Source of the DNA: Methanosarcina sp. UBA289
GTDB lineage: Archaea > Halobacteriota > Methanosarcinia > Methanosarcinales > Methanosarcinaceae
Direction: 5' to 3'
NCBI GenBank assembly: GCA_002496565.1
Contig: DAKJ01000015.1
Coordinates: 48,953 to 112,952 of the forward strand
DNA: 64,000 nucleotides
Part shown: positions 44,870 to 53,467 of the stretch, in pieces
Layout: every line of letters begins with the position of its first letter
How positions within the stretch are numbered: position 1 is the stretch's first letter
Position numbers and translations under genes: made by a program
The notes under the pieces: model-generated
What the model saw: only the letters and a program-made list of their open reading frames with translations
What the model was told of the DNA's origin: nothing
Database searches by the model: none

Positions 44870-45673
44870 TACATTATAAATATCTATGAATCAATATAAA
44901 TATTTGCATTGGGATTCAGGAATTAAAATATGTTACAGATATATCACTAGAATGTCTTTTCCTGCAGCTTATTTCAAAAACTAGCGATAATAAATAAGTT
45001 AAAAAAGAACGATAAATTAAAAGACAACCAATAAATTATCAAATAAGAAATATATTGTAAAAATTTTCCTCAATAAATGTGAATTATTGGAGAATTCGGT
45101 ATATAAAAAAGATCATAGAGATCTTATGCTGAAGATACAAAAAGATTACACGAATTTTATGCATAATAGAAAAATAAGAAAATAGAATTCTCATACAGTG
45201 ATCAGTTGATGAGAATTCATGCACAAGGTTTTTGTTCGCTCTTGTTCGCTATGCTTTAGTATGTAAACATAAGCTAAAAACGATATATAATTAACGGGAA
45301 TTAAATTTTAAACTCGGAGAGATATTAGTTAACATTGAAATGTTTAATGAGAGCTATTATTTTAACCGCGTTACCAATTTTTATTACTTATATAGGTAAT
45401 TTAAAAGGAATGCTTATATACAAAAAAATGGTAGATAAAAAAATATTTCTGTACGGTACAAGAATCTTTAAAATTGCTTCTTATTTTACTAGGCCAGACT
45501 GTGAAATCAACTATTTTAAATAATTTAAAGTACTTCCCAGTACCGGTTGAGTATATCCGCTAATAAATATGTGAATAACGAATATGTCCTTTGATTATAA
45601 TTATAAGTGTCACTAATTATAGCTTAATTTTACAGATAAGTATATTTTTAATGTATAAATGTATCAAATCTAT
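44870..45673. other. 800-base gene-free region with one perfect inverted repeat
   Basis: Very AT-rich, with many A-tracts. A 62-codon frame at 45335-45523 is not convincing. The only structured element is the inverted repeat at 45185-45218. Confidence 0.45.
45185..45218. repeat. perfect 10-bp inverted repeat
   Basis: GAATTCTCAT (45185-45194) and ATGAGAATTC (45209-45218) are exact reverse complements separated by 14 bases that include TGATCA. No gene starts or ends within 300 bases. It could be a protein site, a structured RNA stem or a remnant of a mobile element end. Confidence 0.5.
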
Positions 45674-46843
45674 TCATTTTGAGCTTATAGCTTTTACAGG
45701 ATCAAGTTTTGCTGCCTGCTGGGCAGGATAAATCCCGGCAAGAAGGTTCAGCAGAAAAACTGCAATAATAATGAACAGAATATCTCCGATCCGGATTATA
45801 ATGGGAATAGTTGTAAAGCCACCGTAAAGTTCTGAGGAAGCAGTCGGTATTTCATACTGGCCTATTGCCAGAGATATTACGACCCCTGTAAGAGTACCTG
45901 CAAGAGCACCCAGCAGACCAAGGATACCGCTTTGAAGAATAAAGATTGTTCGGATACTTGAAACTGTAGCACCCATAGTTCGGAGCATACCTATCTGGCT
46001 TGTTGCACCGATAACCGAGAGATTCAGAGTGCTGACCACGCCGAAAGAAGCAATTATGATAATAAGGCTAAGAACAACATTATTCGAAGTACTTTCAATA
46101 GCAATCGTCCTAAGAATTTCAGGATTTGTTTCGGTCCAGCCTCTTGCTTCATAGCCTGTTTTTTCAATCTCGGCAGCTACTTCCCTATCCTTATTAAAAT
46201 CCTTAAGCCTGACAGAAAGCCCATTTATCACATCAGGAACATCGTAGAATTCCTGGGCGGCATTCAGGGAAGTATAAGTAAGGGATTCATCTAAAGGAGA
46301 ACCAGTATGAAAGATTCCGACAACCCTCAGGGAAAGAGGATTTGCATTGGGAAAAGAAACATCAACGGAATCACCCAGATTAACTTCAAGCTTATCTGCC
46401 AGCTTCGAGCCAATTACCACGGTGTTTTTGGAATATTCAAGCTCCCTGAAATCTCCTTCTACCATATCGGCTTCAATATCGCTGATATTATTTTCCTGTA
46501 AAGGAAGAATGCCTTTCAGCTCGGCATTAAAGGAATTTGTCTTAAACATGAAAGAAGCTTTTCCAGTAAGAAAAGGAGAAACTGCCGAAACGCCCTCTAT
46601 TTTATCAATATCGTCAATAAGGGTCCTATAAAGGTAAATGTAGTCTTCACCTTCCTGTGGTGATACCGAGACGTGAGGAAATTTATTTACTGTAGTGTTA
46701 TAGAGCTCGCCCGTAAAACCAACCATGACCGCCTGAGAAACGGTAAGAACCATCACGGCAAGAGCTATAGCTCCAACCGAAAGAATTGTCTGGAATTTCC
46801 TTGCTCGGATCTGCCTGAGAGAAATAAAGAGTTCATAACGCAT
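45674..46843 (-). CDS. ABC transporter permease, MacB/FtsX/LolE type
   Basis: A 389-residue permease with the MacB-like plan: one N-terminal membrane helix (TILSVGAIALAVMVLTVSQ, about residues 19-37), an extracytoplasmic domain of about 200 residues, and three C-terminal helices (from NNVVLSLIIIIASFGVVSTL to the end). The short loop LRTMGATVSSIRTIF is the coupling region facing the ATPase. Such permeases move or extract lipoproteins, peptides or lipids. The ATPase gene is absent from both sides. The upstream gene 145 bases away encodes a surface protein that may be its partner. Confidence 0.85.
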   Translation of the reverse strand: MRYELFISLRQIRARKFQTILSVGAIALAVMVLTVSQAVMVGFTGELYNTTVNKFPHVSVSPQEGEDYIYLYRTLIDDIDKIEGVSAVSPFLTGKASFMFKTNSFNAELKGILPLQENNISDIEADMVEGDFRELEYSKNTVVIGSKLADKLEVNLGDSVDVSFPNANPLSLRVVGIFHTGSPLDESLTYTSLNAAQEFYDVPDVINGLSVRLKDFNKDREVAAEIEKTGYEARGWTETNPEILRTIAIESTSNNVVLSLIIIIASFGVVSTLNLSVIGATSQIGMLRTMGATVSSIRTIFILQSGILGLLGALAGTLTGVVISLAIGQYEIPTASSELYGGFTTIPIIIRIGDILFIIIAVFLLNLLAGIYPAQQAAKLDPVKAISSK

Positions 46844-46988
46844 GGCTCACAGCTCTGTATGAGATTTTCCTGCACTTTTAACTTGAAATTTTTCTTTGCA
46901 TTTTAGATTTCGTTGAGCTCTATTCGCTTTTATCTCTCAATCATTCTTTGAAGATCGCGTTTCACTGAGCTTCATTATTCTTTGAGCT

Positions 46989-48149
46989 TTATCTTTGAGA
47001 TTTCCTCAAAAAAATCGACACTGCAATAAGCCCTGTAATTCCTGAAACTAAAGGAAAGCCAGGGGCGCCATTATCTCCTTTCTCGTCCTGAGTTACTATC
47101 TCATTATCGGTATCATTTACTGAGCTCACTTTTGAAGCTGGAGAAAGGTTGGATTCGATTACAGTTTCTCTGTGCTCAATAACGTCACCGTCGTTTCCCA
47201 CAAGCTCGATCTCAAGCCTGTAAACTCCTTTCGATAATCTTTGGCTCCAGGCAACTTCGACAGTCTCGTCGTCATTATTCAAAAGCACTGGAACTCTTGC
47301 TCGAGTAGATTCCACTAATTCGGAATTCTCATTTCCTGAAGTTCCGGACAGTTCATATACAGAGAAAATAAGTTCTCCTTCAAATGGTACCTGGGAACGC
47401 CCAATAACTGTTGCACTCGCTCCTGTCTCATCTTCATAGATGTCGGTAATCTCGACATCATCCCTGGCAGTAAACCGCTCGCTTGAGCTTATAAACTCCC
47501 TTTCAGGGGAATATACATGAATTTTGACCCGTCCGACATAGTCCTTATTATTCTCAATAAGCGTACCCCAAGACGCGGAAAAAACATCAGGCGCACTGGT
47601 AAGCGATAATTTTTCAGTTTTTGTTGTGTAAACTACATCCGAGCCGTTTACAAGCATGTATTCGATATCAAAAATTGAGGCTTCTTTTGGAGATAGTGCA
47701 ACACTGATTCCCTGGGAATTAGGAACCAGGTCATTGACCTGAAGCCTTGATACAGAATTGCTGCCATAAGCAAAGTTATATTTCGCCTCTGAGAACACCT
47801 GCTCCTCTTTAACGAGTCTTGCCTTTAGCCTATAAGCTCCACGTTCAGAATCGCTGACATTCCAGAAGCCAACCTTCGTAACTTCTACATTTGCAGGAAG
47901 ACTACCTACTAAAAACACCTGACTGTCAAGTGTCTTCTCACGAGTTCCTTCGGAACTTACAAGAAACACCTCAAGACTCAGGTTTTCTTCTGGCTGTGTC
48001 GAGTAAAGAGTCACGTCAAAAGACTCAAGGTCGCTGTAAAGTTCGGCTATGCGAGCCGTATTCGCTTCTCCTACAGGAGAGCCATCTGCTGCAAGTGCTG
48101 GAGTCACTGAAATGATAAGTAAAAGAAATAAGAAAAGCACGGCTTTCAT
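46989..48149 (-). CDS. surface protein with signal peptide and PGF-CTERM-like anchor
   Basis: A 386-residue secreted protein. Residues 1-20 are a signal peptide (MKAVLFLFLLLIISVTPALA). The middle is made of beta-sandwich-like segments without Cys. The C-terminus has the PGF-CTERM pattern: an Asn/Asp-rich stretch, then APGF, a hydrophobic segment (LVSGITGLIAVSIFL) and basic RKSQR. In archaea this signal is processed by archaeosortase and linked to lipid. It precedes the ABC permease on the same strand, so it may be an accessory or binding protein. Confidence 0.72.
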   Translation of the reverse strand: MKAVLFLFLLLIISVTPALAADGSPVGEANTARIAELYSDLESFDVTLYSTQPEENLSLEVFLVSSEGTREKTLDSQVFLVGSLPANVEVTKVGFWNVSDSERGAYRLKARLVKEEQVFSEAKYNFAYGSNSVSRLQVNDLVPNSQGISVALSPKEASIFDIEYMLVNGSDVVYTTKTEKLSLTSAPDVFSASWGTLIENNKDYVGRVKIHVYSPEREFISSSERFTARDDVEITDIYEDETGASATVIGRSQVPFEGELIFSVYELSGTSGNENSELVESTRARVPVLLNNDDETVEVAWSQRLSKGVYRLEIELVGNDGDVIEHRETVIESNLSPASKVSSVNDTDNEIVTQDEKGDNGAPGFPLVSGITGLIAVSIFLRKSQR

Positions 48150-48597
48150 TGTCTTTTTTCCCCGGGTCGATTACCAAAAAGGTCGATTACCAAAAAGATT
48201 GTTTTAATATTATTTAAAAGAAGGGTAGCTGGAGAAGGGCAGTTTTTCATGTTCAGTTAAAAAGATAAAATCCTTCAAAGAGGAATGGAATAAAACACTC
48301 CAATCAGAGGCATAATTAGAAAATAAGCTTGAAATAAGAAAGTGATGGTCACAATAAGAAAACAAATCTTGATAAAAGAAAATGCCTGAAATCCGATCAG
48401 TTTTTTAAAGTAGATAAACAAAACCTGCAATGAATCCGAAAGTATTTATTCTTTAGTTTAAGTATAAAGAGGATAACATTAGCGATAAACAAGTTTACTT
48501 GATTTACATCCTTCGGAGAAAAAATAAAAACTAATTTATACGAATTATAAAAATAAGTTTTTTAAAAATAAGTGTTCGAGCAGAAGGTGTGGTAAAA
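48150..48597. other. spacer with a perfect 16-bp tandem duplication
   Basis: GGTCGATTACCAAAAA occurs at 48165-48180 and 48181-48196, directly upstream of the surface protein gene. Further on, AATAAGAAA-like words recur irregularly. The cobQ promoter lies at the right end; AAGGTG at 48584-48589 is its ribosome site. Confidence 0.55.
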
Positions 48598-50055
48598 ATG
48601 GAAAAGAAAAGCGTCTTGATCCTGGGAACTGCCTCCCATGTTGGGAAAAGTTCAGTCGTGACTGCTATATGCAGAATCCTGTCAAGGGAATACAGGGTTG
48701 CCCCCTTCAAGGCTCAGAACATGAGCCTGAATTCCTGGATCACAAAGGATGGAAAGGAAATCGGAATTGCCCAGGCAATCCAGGCAAAAGCTGCAGGCAC
48801 CGAGCCCACTACCGATATGAATCCTGTCCTTCTAAAACCCAAAGGAGACTGCGTTTCCCAAATTATCCTGCTGGGAGAACCTTATGCTGACAGGAGTGCA
48901 GGTCAGTACTATGATTCCATTGAAGAAATGAACCAAGTTCTTGAAGGAGCTCTCGAAAGACTTTGCAGGAAACATGATATTATTGTCATGGAAGGGGCTG
49001 GGGGAGCTGCCGAAATTAACCTGTACGAAAGAGATATCGTAAATATCGGCACTGCAAGACTTACGCAAGCACCCATAATCCTTGTCGGGGACATAGAAAG
49101 AGGAGGCGTTTTTGCAAGCCTCTACGGTACAGTTGCACTTCTTCCCGAGGATGTTCGGAAAAACGTCAAAGGGTTCATAATCAATAAATTCAGAGGCGAC
49201 CTGGAGATTCTGAAACCAGGTCTGAAGCAGCTTGAAGAAAAGACAGGCATTCCGGTTCTTGGAGTTCTTCCTTATTTCAAGCTTAATATTCCCTCTGAGG
49301 ATTCGGTTTCACTTGAAGATAAAGAAGGAGAAAGAAACGAAAAAGAAATTGAGATCGCAGTTATCCGCCTTCCAAGGATCTCTAACTTTACGGACTTTGA
49401 GCCCCTGGAAAGATCTGCTAAAATCCGCTATGTGGAGCTTGACGAAGACCTTGGAACTCCAGACGCGATCATGATCCCAGGAACAAAGAATACGGTTAAC
49501 GACCTGCTCGACCTTAAGGCAAGCGGTATGGCCGAGAAAATCCAGGCCTTTAAGGGAAAAATCCCGATTTTCGGAATCTGCGGAGGCTACCAGATGCTCG
49601 GCAGGACAATTTATGATTCCGGAGTTGAAAACGGAGTCGAAGCCGAATTCGAAGGGCTGGGCCTTCTGGATATAGGAACAAAGTTCGGAGAATATAAAAA
49701 GAGAACAATCCAGGTCACAAAAAAAGTGAATGCATATGGCCCGATATTAGCTCCAATAGACGGACAGGAAATAAAAGGATACGAAATCCATATGGGCATA
49801 ACCGATTCTTACCGCAACATCTTTGGAGATGACGGAGCAATCGATGATGCTGGCTTGGTAATTGGCACTTATCTGCATGGGCTCTTTGACAATAAAAATA
49901 TAAGAGATGCCCTTATGCGATACCTCTATGAGAAAAAAGGACTTGAGTACAGCCCTGAAAACATCATGACCGAAAACGATGCCTACGAAGAACTTGCAGG
50001 TGTAGTTCAGCAGAACCTTGACATGGAAAAAGTCTATGAAATTATAGGGATCTGA
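48598..50055 (+). CDS. cobQ: cobyric acid synthase (adenosylcobyric acid amidation)
   Basis: CobQ/CbiP amidates four side chains of the corrin ring using glutamine and ATP, a step in cobalamin synthesis on which methyl transfer in methanogenesis depends. The N-terminal dethiobiotin-synthetase-like part has the P-loop LGTASHVGKSS (about residues 9-19). The C-terminal class I glutamine amidotransferase part has nucleophile C328 (GICGGYQMLG) and H427 (YLHGLFD). ATG 48598 is 8 bases after AAGGTG, better placed than GTG 48589. It stands alone rather than in a cob cluster. Confidence 0.93.
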   Translation: MEKKSVLILGTASHVGKSSVVTAICRILSREYRVAPFKAQNMSLNSWITKDGKEIGIAQAIQAKAAGTEPTTDMNPVLLKPKGDCVSQIILLGEPYADRSAGQYYDSIEEMNQVLEGALERLCRKHDIIVMEGAGGAAEINLYERDIVNIGTARLTQAPIILVGDIERGGVFASLYGTVALLPEDVRKNVKGFIINKFRGDLEILKPGLKQLEEKTGIPVLGVLPYFKLNIPSEDSVSLEDKEGERNEKEIEIAVIRLPRISNFTDFEPLERSAKIRYVELDEDLGTPDAIMIPGTKNTVNDLLDLKASGMAEKIQAFKGKIPIFGICGGYQMLGRTIYDSGVENGVEAEFEGLGLLDIGTKFGEYKKRTIQVTKKVNAYGPILAPIDGQEIKGYEIHMGITDSYRNIFGDDGAIDDAGLVIGTYLHGLFDNKNIRDALMRYLYEKKGLEYSPENIMTENDAYEELAGVVQQNLDMEKVYEIIGI

Positions 50056-50838
50056 AAATAAATCTCTGAAAATGCAGGCATCAGAACCTTCAGGTGCTGC
50101 AAGGCAGAACACCTGATAAAACTTATTTTTTGAAACTTGTTTTAGGAACGGTATTGTGCGTAAAAGTATTGAGTGTAAAAAAGATATTGAGTGGTTTTAG
50201 GGAAACATTGGGATAGTCGGAACTAAAAACCTGTATTATTGGGGGTAAATTGCAGTACTCGAGGAGGGTATAACCGAACTCCAAAGACCACTCAATGATA
50301 AATGACTTATTGCTAATTATTTATGTATTGTGAATTTGTTCTATTATATTTTCGAATTTTAAGACTTATGTTAAACTTTCCCAACTTCTAAGCAGGAAAG
50401 TATGCCTGCATCCAGCTTATTTTCTTTATTTCCATTACTTTCTGACCGGCGACAGTTCTGGCCTTAACCCACTGCAATCTCTGTAGCGACGAGATATACC
50501 GAAAACGCGAATAGATTTAACTTCATAAACTTATCCTATTAGCCGTGCGAAAAGCAGTGCTGTTTGCCTAAGAACTCTCTTTAGTGAGTAGAAAGTGATT
50601 CTATCTTCCACAAATCAGCCCTTTTGGCTCAGCTTAGTATCTTCATTATAGTTCAGCCCTCTTGAGCGAACGAGGTGAGCGAAAAGGGCACCGTCCTCCC
50701 GAGACGGGACTCGGGAGACGGAACTCGGGAGATGGAACTCGGGCAACAAATAAATTAATAATGAGTTATGACTATTCACCTACGTTTCAGCTTCATTCTT
50801 ACATTTTTTATTTAATTTACTCCAATCTAGGTGAATTT
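50056..50838. other. long spacer with hairpin and tandem repeats upstream of aspS
   Basis: The first half is AT-rich without a gene. The second half, 50656-50744, holds a hairpin and a 14-bp tandem repeat related to the element at 2451-2503. The frame running into aspS from 50662 is only an in-frame extension across these repeats, since AGGTGA at 50829-50834 fixes the aspS start. Confidence 0.55.
50656..50744. repeat. hairpin plus three 14-bp tandem units, related to 2451-2503
   Basis: GCCCT (50656-50660) pairs with AGGGC (50685-50689) around a loop with two GAGCG words. Then CCCGAG (50698-50703) is followed by three 14-bp units at 50703-50716, 50717-50730 and 50731-50744, each ending ACTCGGG. 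Any of the CTCGGG copies can pair with CCCGAG. The same order (CTCTTGAGCG, hairpin, then ACTCGGGCG) is at 2451-2503. Confidence 0.65.
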
Positions 50839-52173
50839 ATGTCATTAGCAAAACTCAGAACACATTATACAGCCGATGTCAAACCCGAAAATGTTGACAA
50901 CGGTAAGAAAATTACCCTGGCAGGATGGGTCCATGAGGTAAGAGACCTCGGAGGGATCTGTTTTGTAGTGCTTAGAGACCGGGAAGGAAAGGCTCAGGTT
51001 ACCCTTGTAAAGAAGAAAATTGATAAAGACCTGTTTGATGCTGCAAGAAGACTTGTCCGCGAGTCAGTAATTACAGTAACCGGCTCCGTTAAATTCGAAG
51101 AGAAAGCTCCGAACGGATACGAATTGCTTCCTGAAGAGATCACTGTCCTGAATGTTGCAGATTCTCCGTTACCAATGGACACTACAGGCAAGGTGGAAGC
51201 TGAACTGGATACCAGGCTGGATTCGCGATTTATAGATCTCCGACGGGCCGAGACAACTGCGATTTTCAAGATCAGGCACCAGGCTCTCCAGGCTATCAGG
51301 GAATTTTTTGTAGAAAACAGATTTATCGAAACCGCAACCCCCAAGGTTGTGGCAACTGCAACCGAGGGCGGCACTGCACTTTTCCCGATCACTTACTTTG
51401 ACAGGGAAGCTTTTTTGAACCAAAGCCCTCAGCTCTTCAAGCAAATCCTTATGAGCGGCGGGTTTGACAGAGTCTTTGAGATCGGTCCGATTTTCAGGGC
51501 CGAAGAACACGATACCCGCAGGCACCTGAACGAAGCTACTTCTATCGATGTCGAGGTCAGCTTTGCAGACCACTTTGATGTAATGGAGATTCTTGAAAAC
51601 CTTGTGGCTTATGCCTACGCCCAGGTTATTGAGAAGTGCAAGCCTGCCCTTGAAACACTTGGGATTGAGCTCAAAGTCCCGAAAACTCCTTTCCTTAAGC
51701 TCACCTATGACGAAGTAATCGAGATCATAAATGCTCGCTCGGAAGAGAAAATGCACTGGGGAGATGATCTTGGCACGCTCGGAGAACATATTGTGGGCAA
51801 TTACGTCTACGAGACTACAGGAGAATCCCACTATTTCCTTATTGATTGGCCAACTGAGATTAAACCGTTCTATGCCATGCCGTATGAGGACAGGCCGGAG
51901 TACAGCAAATCCTTTGACATGATGCACCGCACAATGGAACTCTCCTCAGGAGCTCAGCGCATCCATATTCCTGACCTGCTTAAGAGCCGGATAGAATCAC
52001 AGGGCCTGAACCCTGACGGCTTTGAGTTCTACCTTAAGGCTTTCGAATACGGCATGCCTCCACATGCAGGCTGGGGCATGGGCTGCGAACGTTTTATCAT
52101 GACCATGCTTGGGACCGAAAATATCAGAGACACGGTACTCTTCCCAAGGGACAGGAGAAGACTTTCTCCCTGA
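50839..52173 (+). CDS. aspS: aspartyl-tRNA synthetase (archaeal type)
   Basis: A 444-residue class II synthetase charging tRNA-Asp, and in many archaea also tRNA-Asn as a non-discriminating enzyme. The N-terminal OB-fold anticodon domain covers about residues 20-110 (LAGWVHEVRDLGGICFVVLRD). Motif 2 is FRAEEHDTRRHLNEA near residue 225. Motif 3 is GWGMGCERFIM near 418. ATG 50839 follows AGGTGA and matches the usual archaeal N-terminus. Whether it is discriminating cannot be judged without comparing the anticodon loop and checking for GatCAB. Confidence 0.95.
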   Translation: MSLAKLRTHYTADVKPENVDNGKKITLAGWVHEVRDLGGICFVVLRDREGKAQVTLVKKKIDKDLFDAARRLVRESVITVTGSVKFEEKAPNGYELLPEEITVLNVADSPLPMDTTGKVEAELDTRLDSRFIDLRRAETTAIFKIRHQALQAIREFFVENRFIETATPKVVATATEGGTALFPITYFDREAFLNQSPQLFKQILMSGGFDRVFEIGPIFRAEEHDTRRHLNEATSIDVEVSFADHFDVMEILENLVAYAYAQVIEKCKPALETLGIELKVPKTPFLKLTYDEVIEIINARSEEKMHWGDDLGTLGEHIVGNYVYETTGESHYFLIDWPTEIKPFYAMPYEDRPEYSKSFDMMHRTMELSSGAQRIHIPDLLKSRIESQGLNPDGFEFYLKAFEYGMPPHAGWGMGCERFIMTMLGTENIRDTVLFPRDRRRLSP

Positions 52174-52322
52174 AATCCCTTATTTTTGGAGTTTAAACTT
52201 CTCTAGCTTAAACACTTCTTGTTTAAATTTTCAGTTTGTCTTCAGTTTAAGCATTTCCAGTTTAATCTCCAGTTTAAGAATTTCATAACTTTTTCAGGAT
52301 TCGAATCGGAAGGGAAAATAAA
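52174..52322. repeat. spacer made of degenerate CAGTTTAA repeats
   Basis: CAGTTTAA or a close variant occurs at 52232, 52243, 52258 and 52270, with related GTTTAAA words from 52190 on. The interval between aspS and rpiA consists mostly of these short, irregularly spaced copies. Confidence 0.5.
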
Positions 52323-53021
52323 ATGACAGAACGAAATATATCTACCGATTCCCCGGAAAAACGTGCAGCTGGCATTGCTGCATCCCGGATGGTAGAATCG
52401 GGAATGGTTGTGGGGCTTGGAACGGGCTCAACAGTTGCATATACAATAAAAGAACTTGGCAGGCGGGTAAGAGAAGAGGGGCTCGATATCCTGGGTGTTG
52501 TTACTTCATACCAGTCTGAAATGCTTGCCATAGAAGCCGGTGTCCCTCTTGCTAATCTTGCTCAGCATCCTGAACTGGATATTGCCATTGACGGAGCGGA
52601 CCAGATCGACTCGAAACTGTATGCGATCAAAGGCGGGGGAGCTGCCCATACCCGGGAAAAGATAGTATCGGCATCTGCAAGACATTTTCTAGTCGTGGCT
52701 GACGAATCAAAAACGAGCACCCAGCTTGATAAGGTTGTTCCGATTGAGGTTCTGCCTTTTGCAAAAACCCTTGTGATTAAAAAAATTAAAGAGCTGGGAG
52801 GAAAGCCCGAGCTAAGGTTAGCTCTGAGAAAAGACGGGCCTGTGATAACCGACAATGGAAACTTTGTACTTGATGCTAATTTCGGCGTGATAAACGATCC
52901 TGAAGGTTTGGCTCTTCGACTATCTTCAATTCCGGGAGTTGTTGAACATGGAATCTTTTCCAATGTGGATGAGCTCTATATCGGGAAAAAAGACGGATCA
53001 GTGGAGATTATCAAAAAGTGA
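52323..53021 (+). CDS. rpiA: ribose-5-phosphate isomerase A
   Basis: A 232-residue enzyme interconverting ribose-5-phosphate and ribulose-5-phosphate, needed for nucleotide sugar supply. RpiA motifs are all visible: GLGTGSTVAYTI (about residues 35-46), DGADQIDSKLYAIKGGGAAHTREKI (about 90-114, with catalytic Asp and Lys), and ADESK followed by PIEVLPFA. A GGAAGGG-type ribosome site precedes the ATG. It follows aspS by 149 bases on the same strand. Confidence 0.95.
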   Translation: MTERNISTDSPEKRAAGIAASRMVESGMVVGLGTGSTVAYTIKELGRRVREEGLDILGVVTSYQSEMLAIEAGVPLANLAQHPELDIAIDGADQIDSKLYAIKGGGAAHTREKIVSASARHFLVVADESKTSTQLDKVVPIEVLPFAKTLVIKKIKELGGKPELRLALRKDGPVITDNGNFVLDANFGVINDPEGLALRLSSIPGVVEHGIFSNVDELYIGKKDGSVEIIKK

Positions 53022-53467
53022 AAGTAATCAGGAAATATAAATTATAGTCAGGAAGTAACAGTGGCCAGAAGCGAAATTGATCAGAAATTAAAAGGTCAAA
53101 GTTGTTATGGATAAAAATAAAAGCCGTAGCGGCCAATTTTTCACTATCCATAAGAACAAACTTTGAGGGAAAAAGTAGTGGGCAGTAACAGGCAATGCAC
53201 TTTCTAAGGCAATACACTTTCTAAAATTATTCCTTAGCCTTACGAGGAAAGCTAGTTTCACCTTCAAGAATCGGAAGGTACCCGGTATATTTTTATAGAA
53301 GTATTATCAGTTATTTTCTGATCAATACTGCTTCAGATAAGGCAACTGATAAAATTATATTTTCAGGCTGATCTCGGGCTAAAGGTGACTGTAAGCCAGG
53401 GCGACTTCAAATTATCAAGTAAAAAACTTCGATACATATACTTCATTTTAAGGAGGTTTTGGTTCAG
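53022..53467. other. spacer upstream of the thermosome gene, with a 17-bp tandem repeat
   Basis: GGCAATGCACTTTCTAA (53191-53207) is followed directly by GGCAATACACTTTCTAA (53208-53224), differing at one base. Several CAGGAAGTAA/CAGAAATTAA-like words lie before it. TTATATTTT near 53357 and ATACATATA near 53433 are TATA-like candidates. AAGGAGGT at 53451-53458 is the thermosome ribosome site. Confidence 0.5.

Noticed and set aside
45335..45523. 62-codon plus-strand ORF
   Set aside because: Very AT-rich, no ribosome site, and Ile/Lys/Phe-rich as random AT-rich DNA would be.
50662..50838. 59-codon N-terminal extension of AspRS
   Set aside because: It translates a hairpin and 14-bp repeats. AGGTGA before ATG 50839 and the usual archaeal N-terminus place the start there.
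51169..51927. 252-codon frame antisense to aspS
   Set aside because: Lies wholly within the aspartyl-tRNA synthetase domain and has no family signature.
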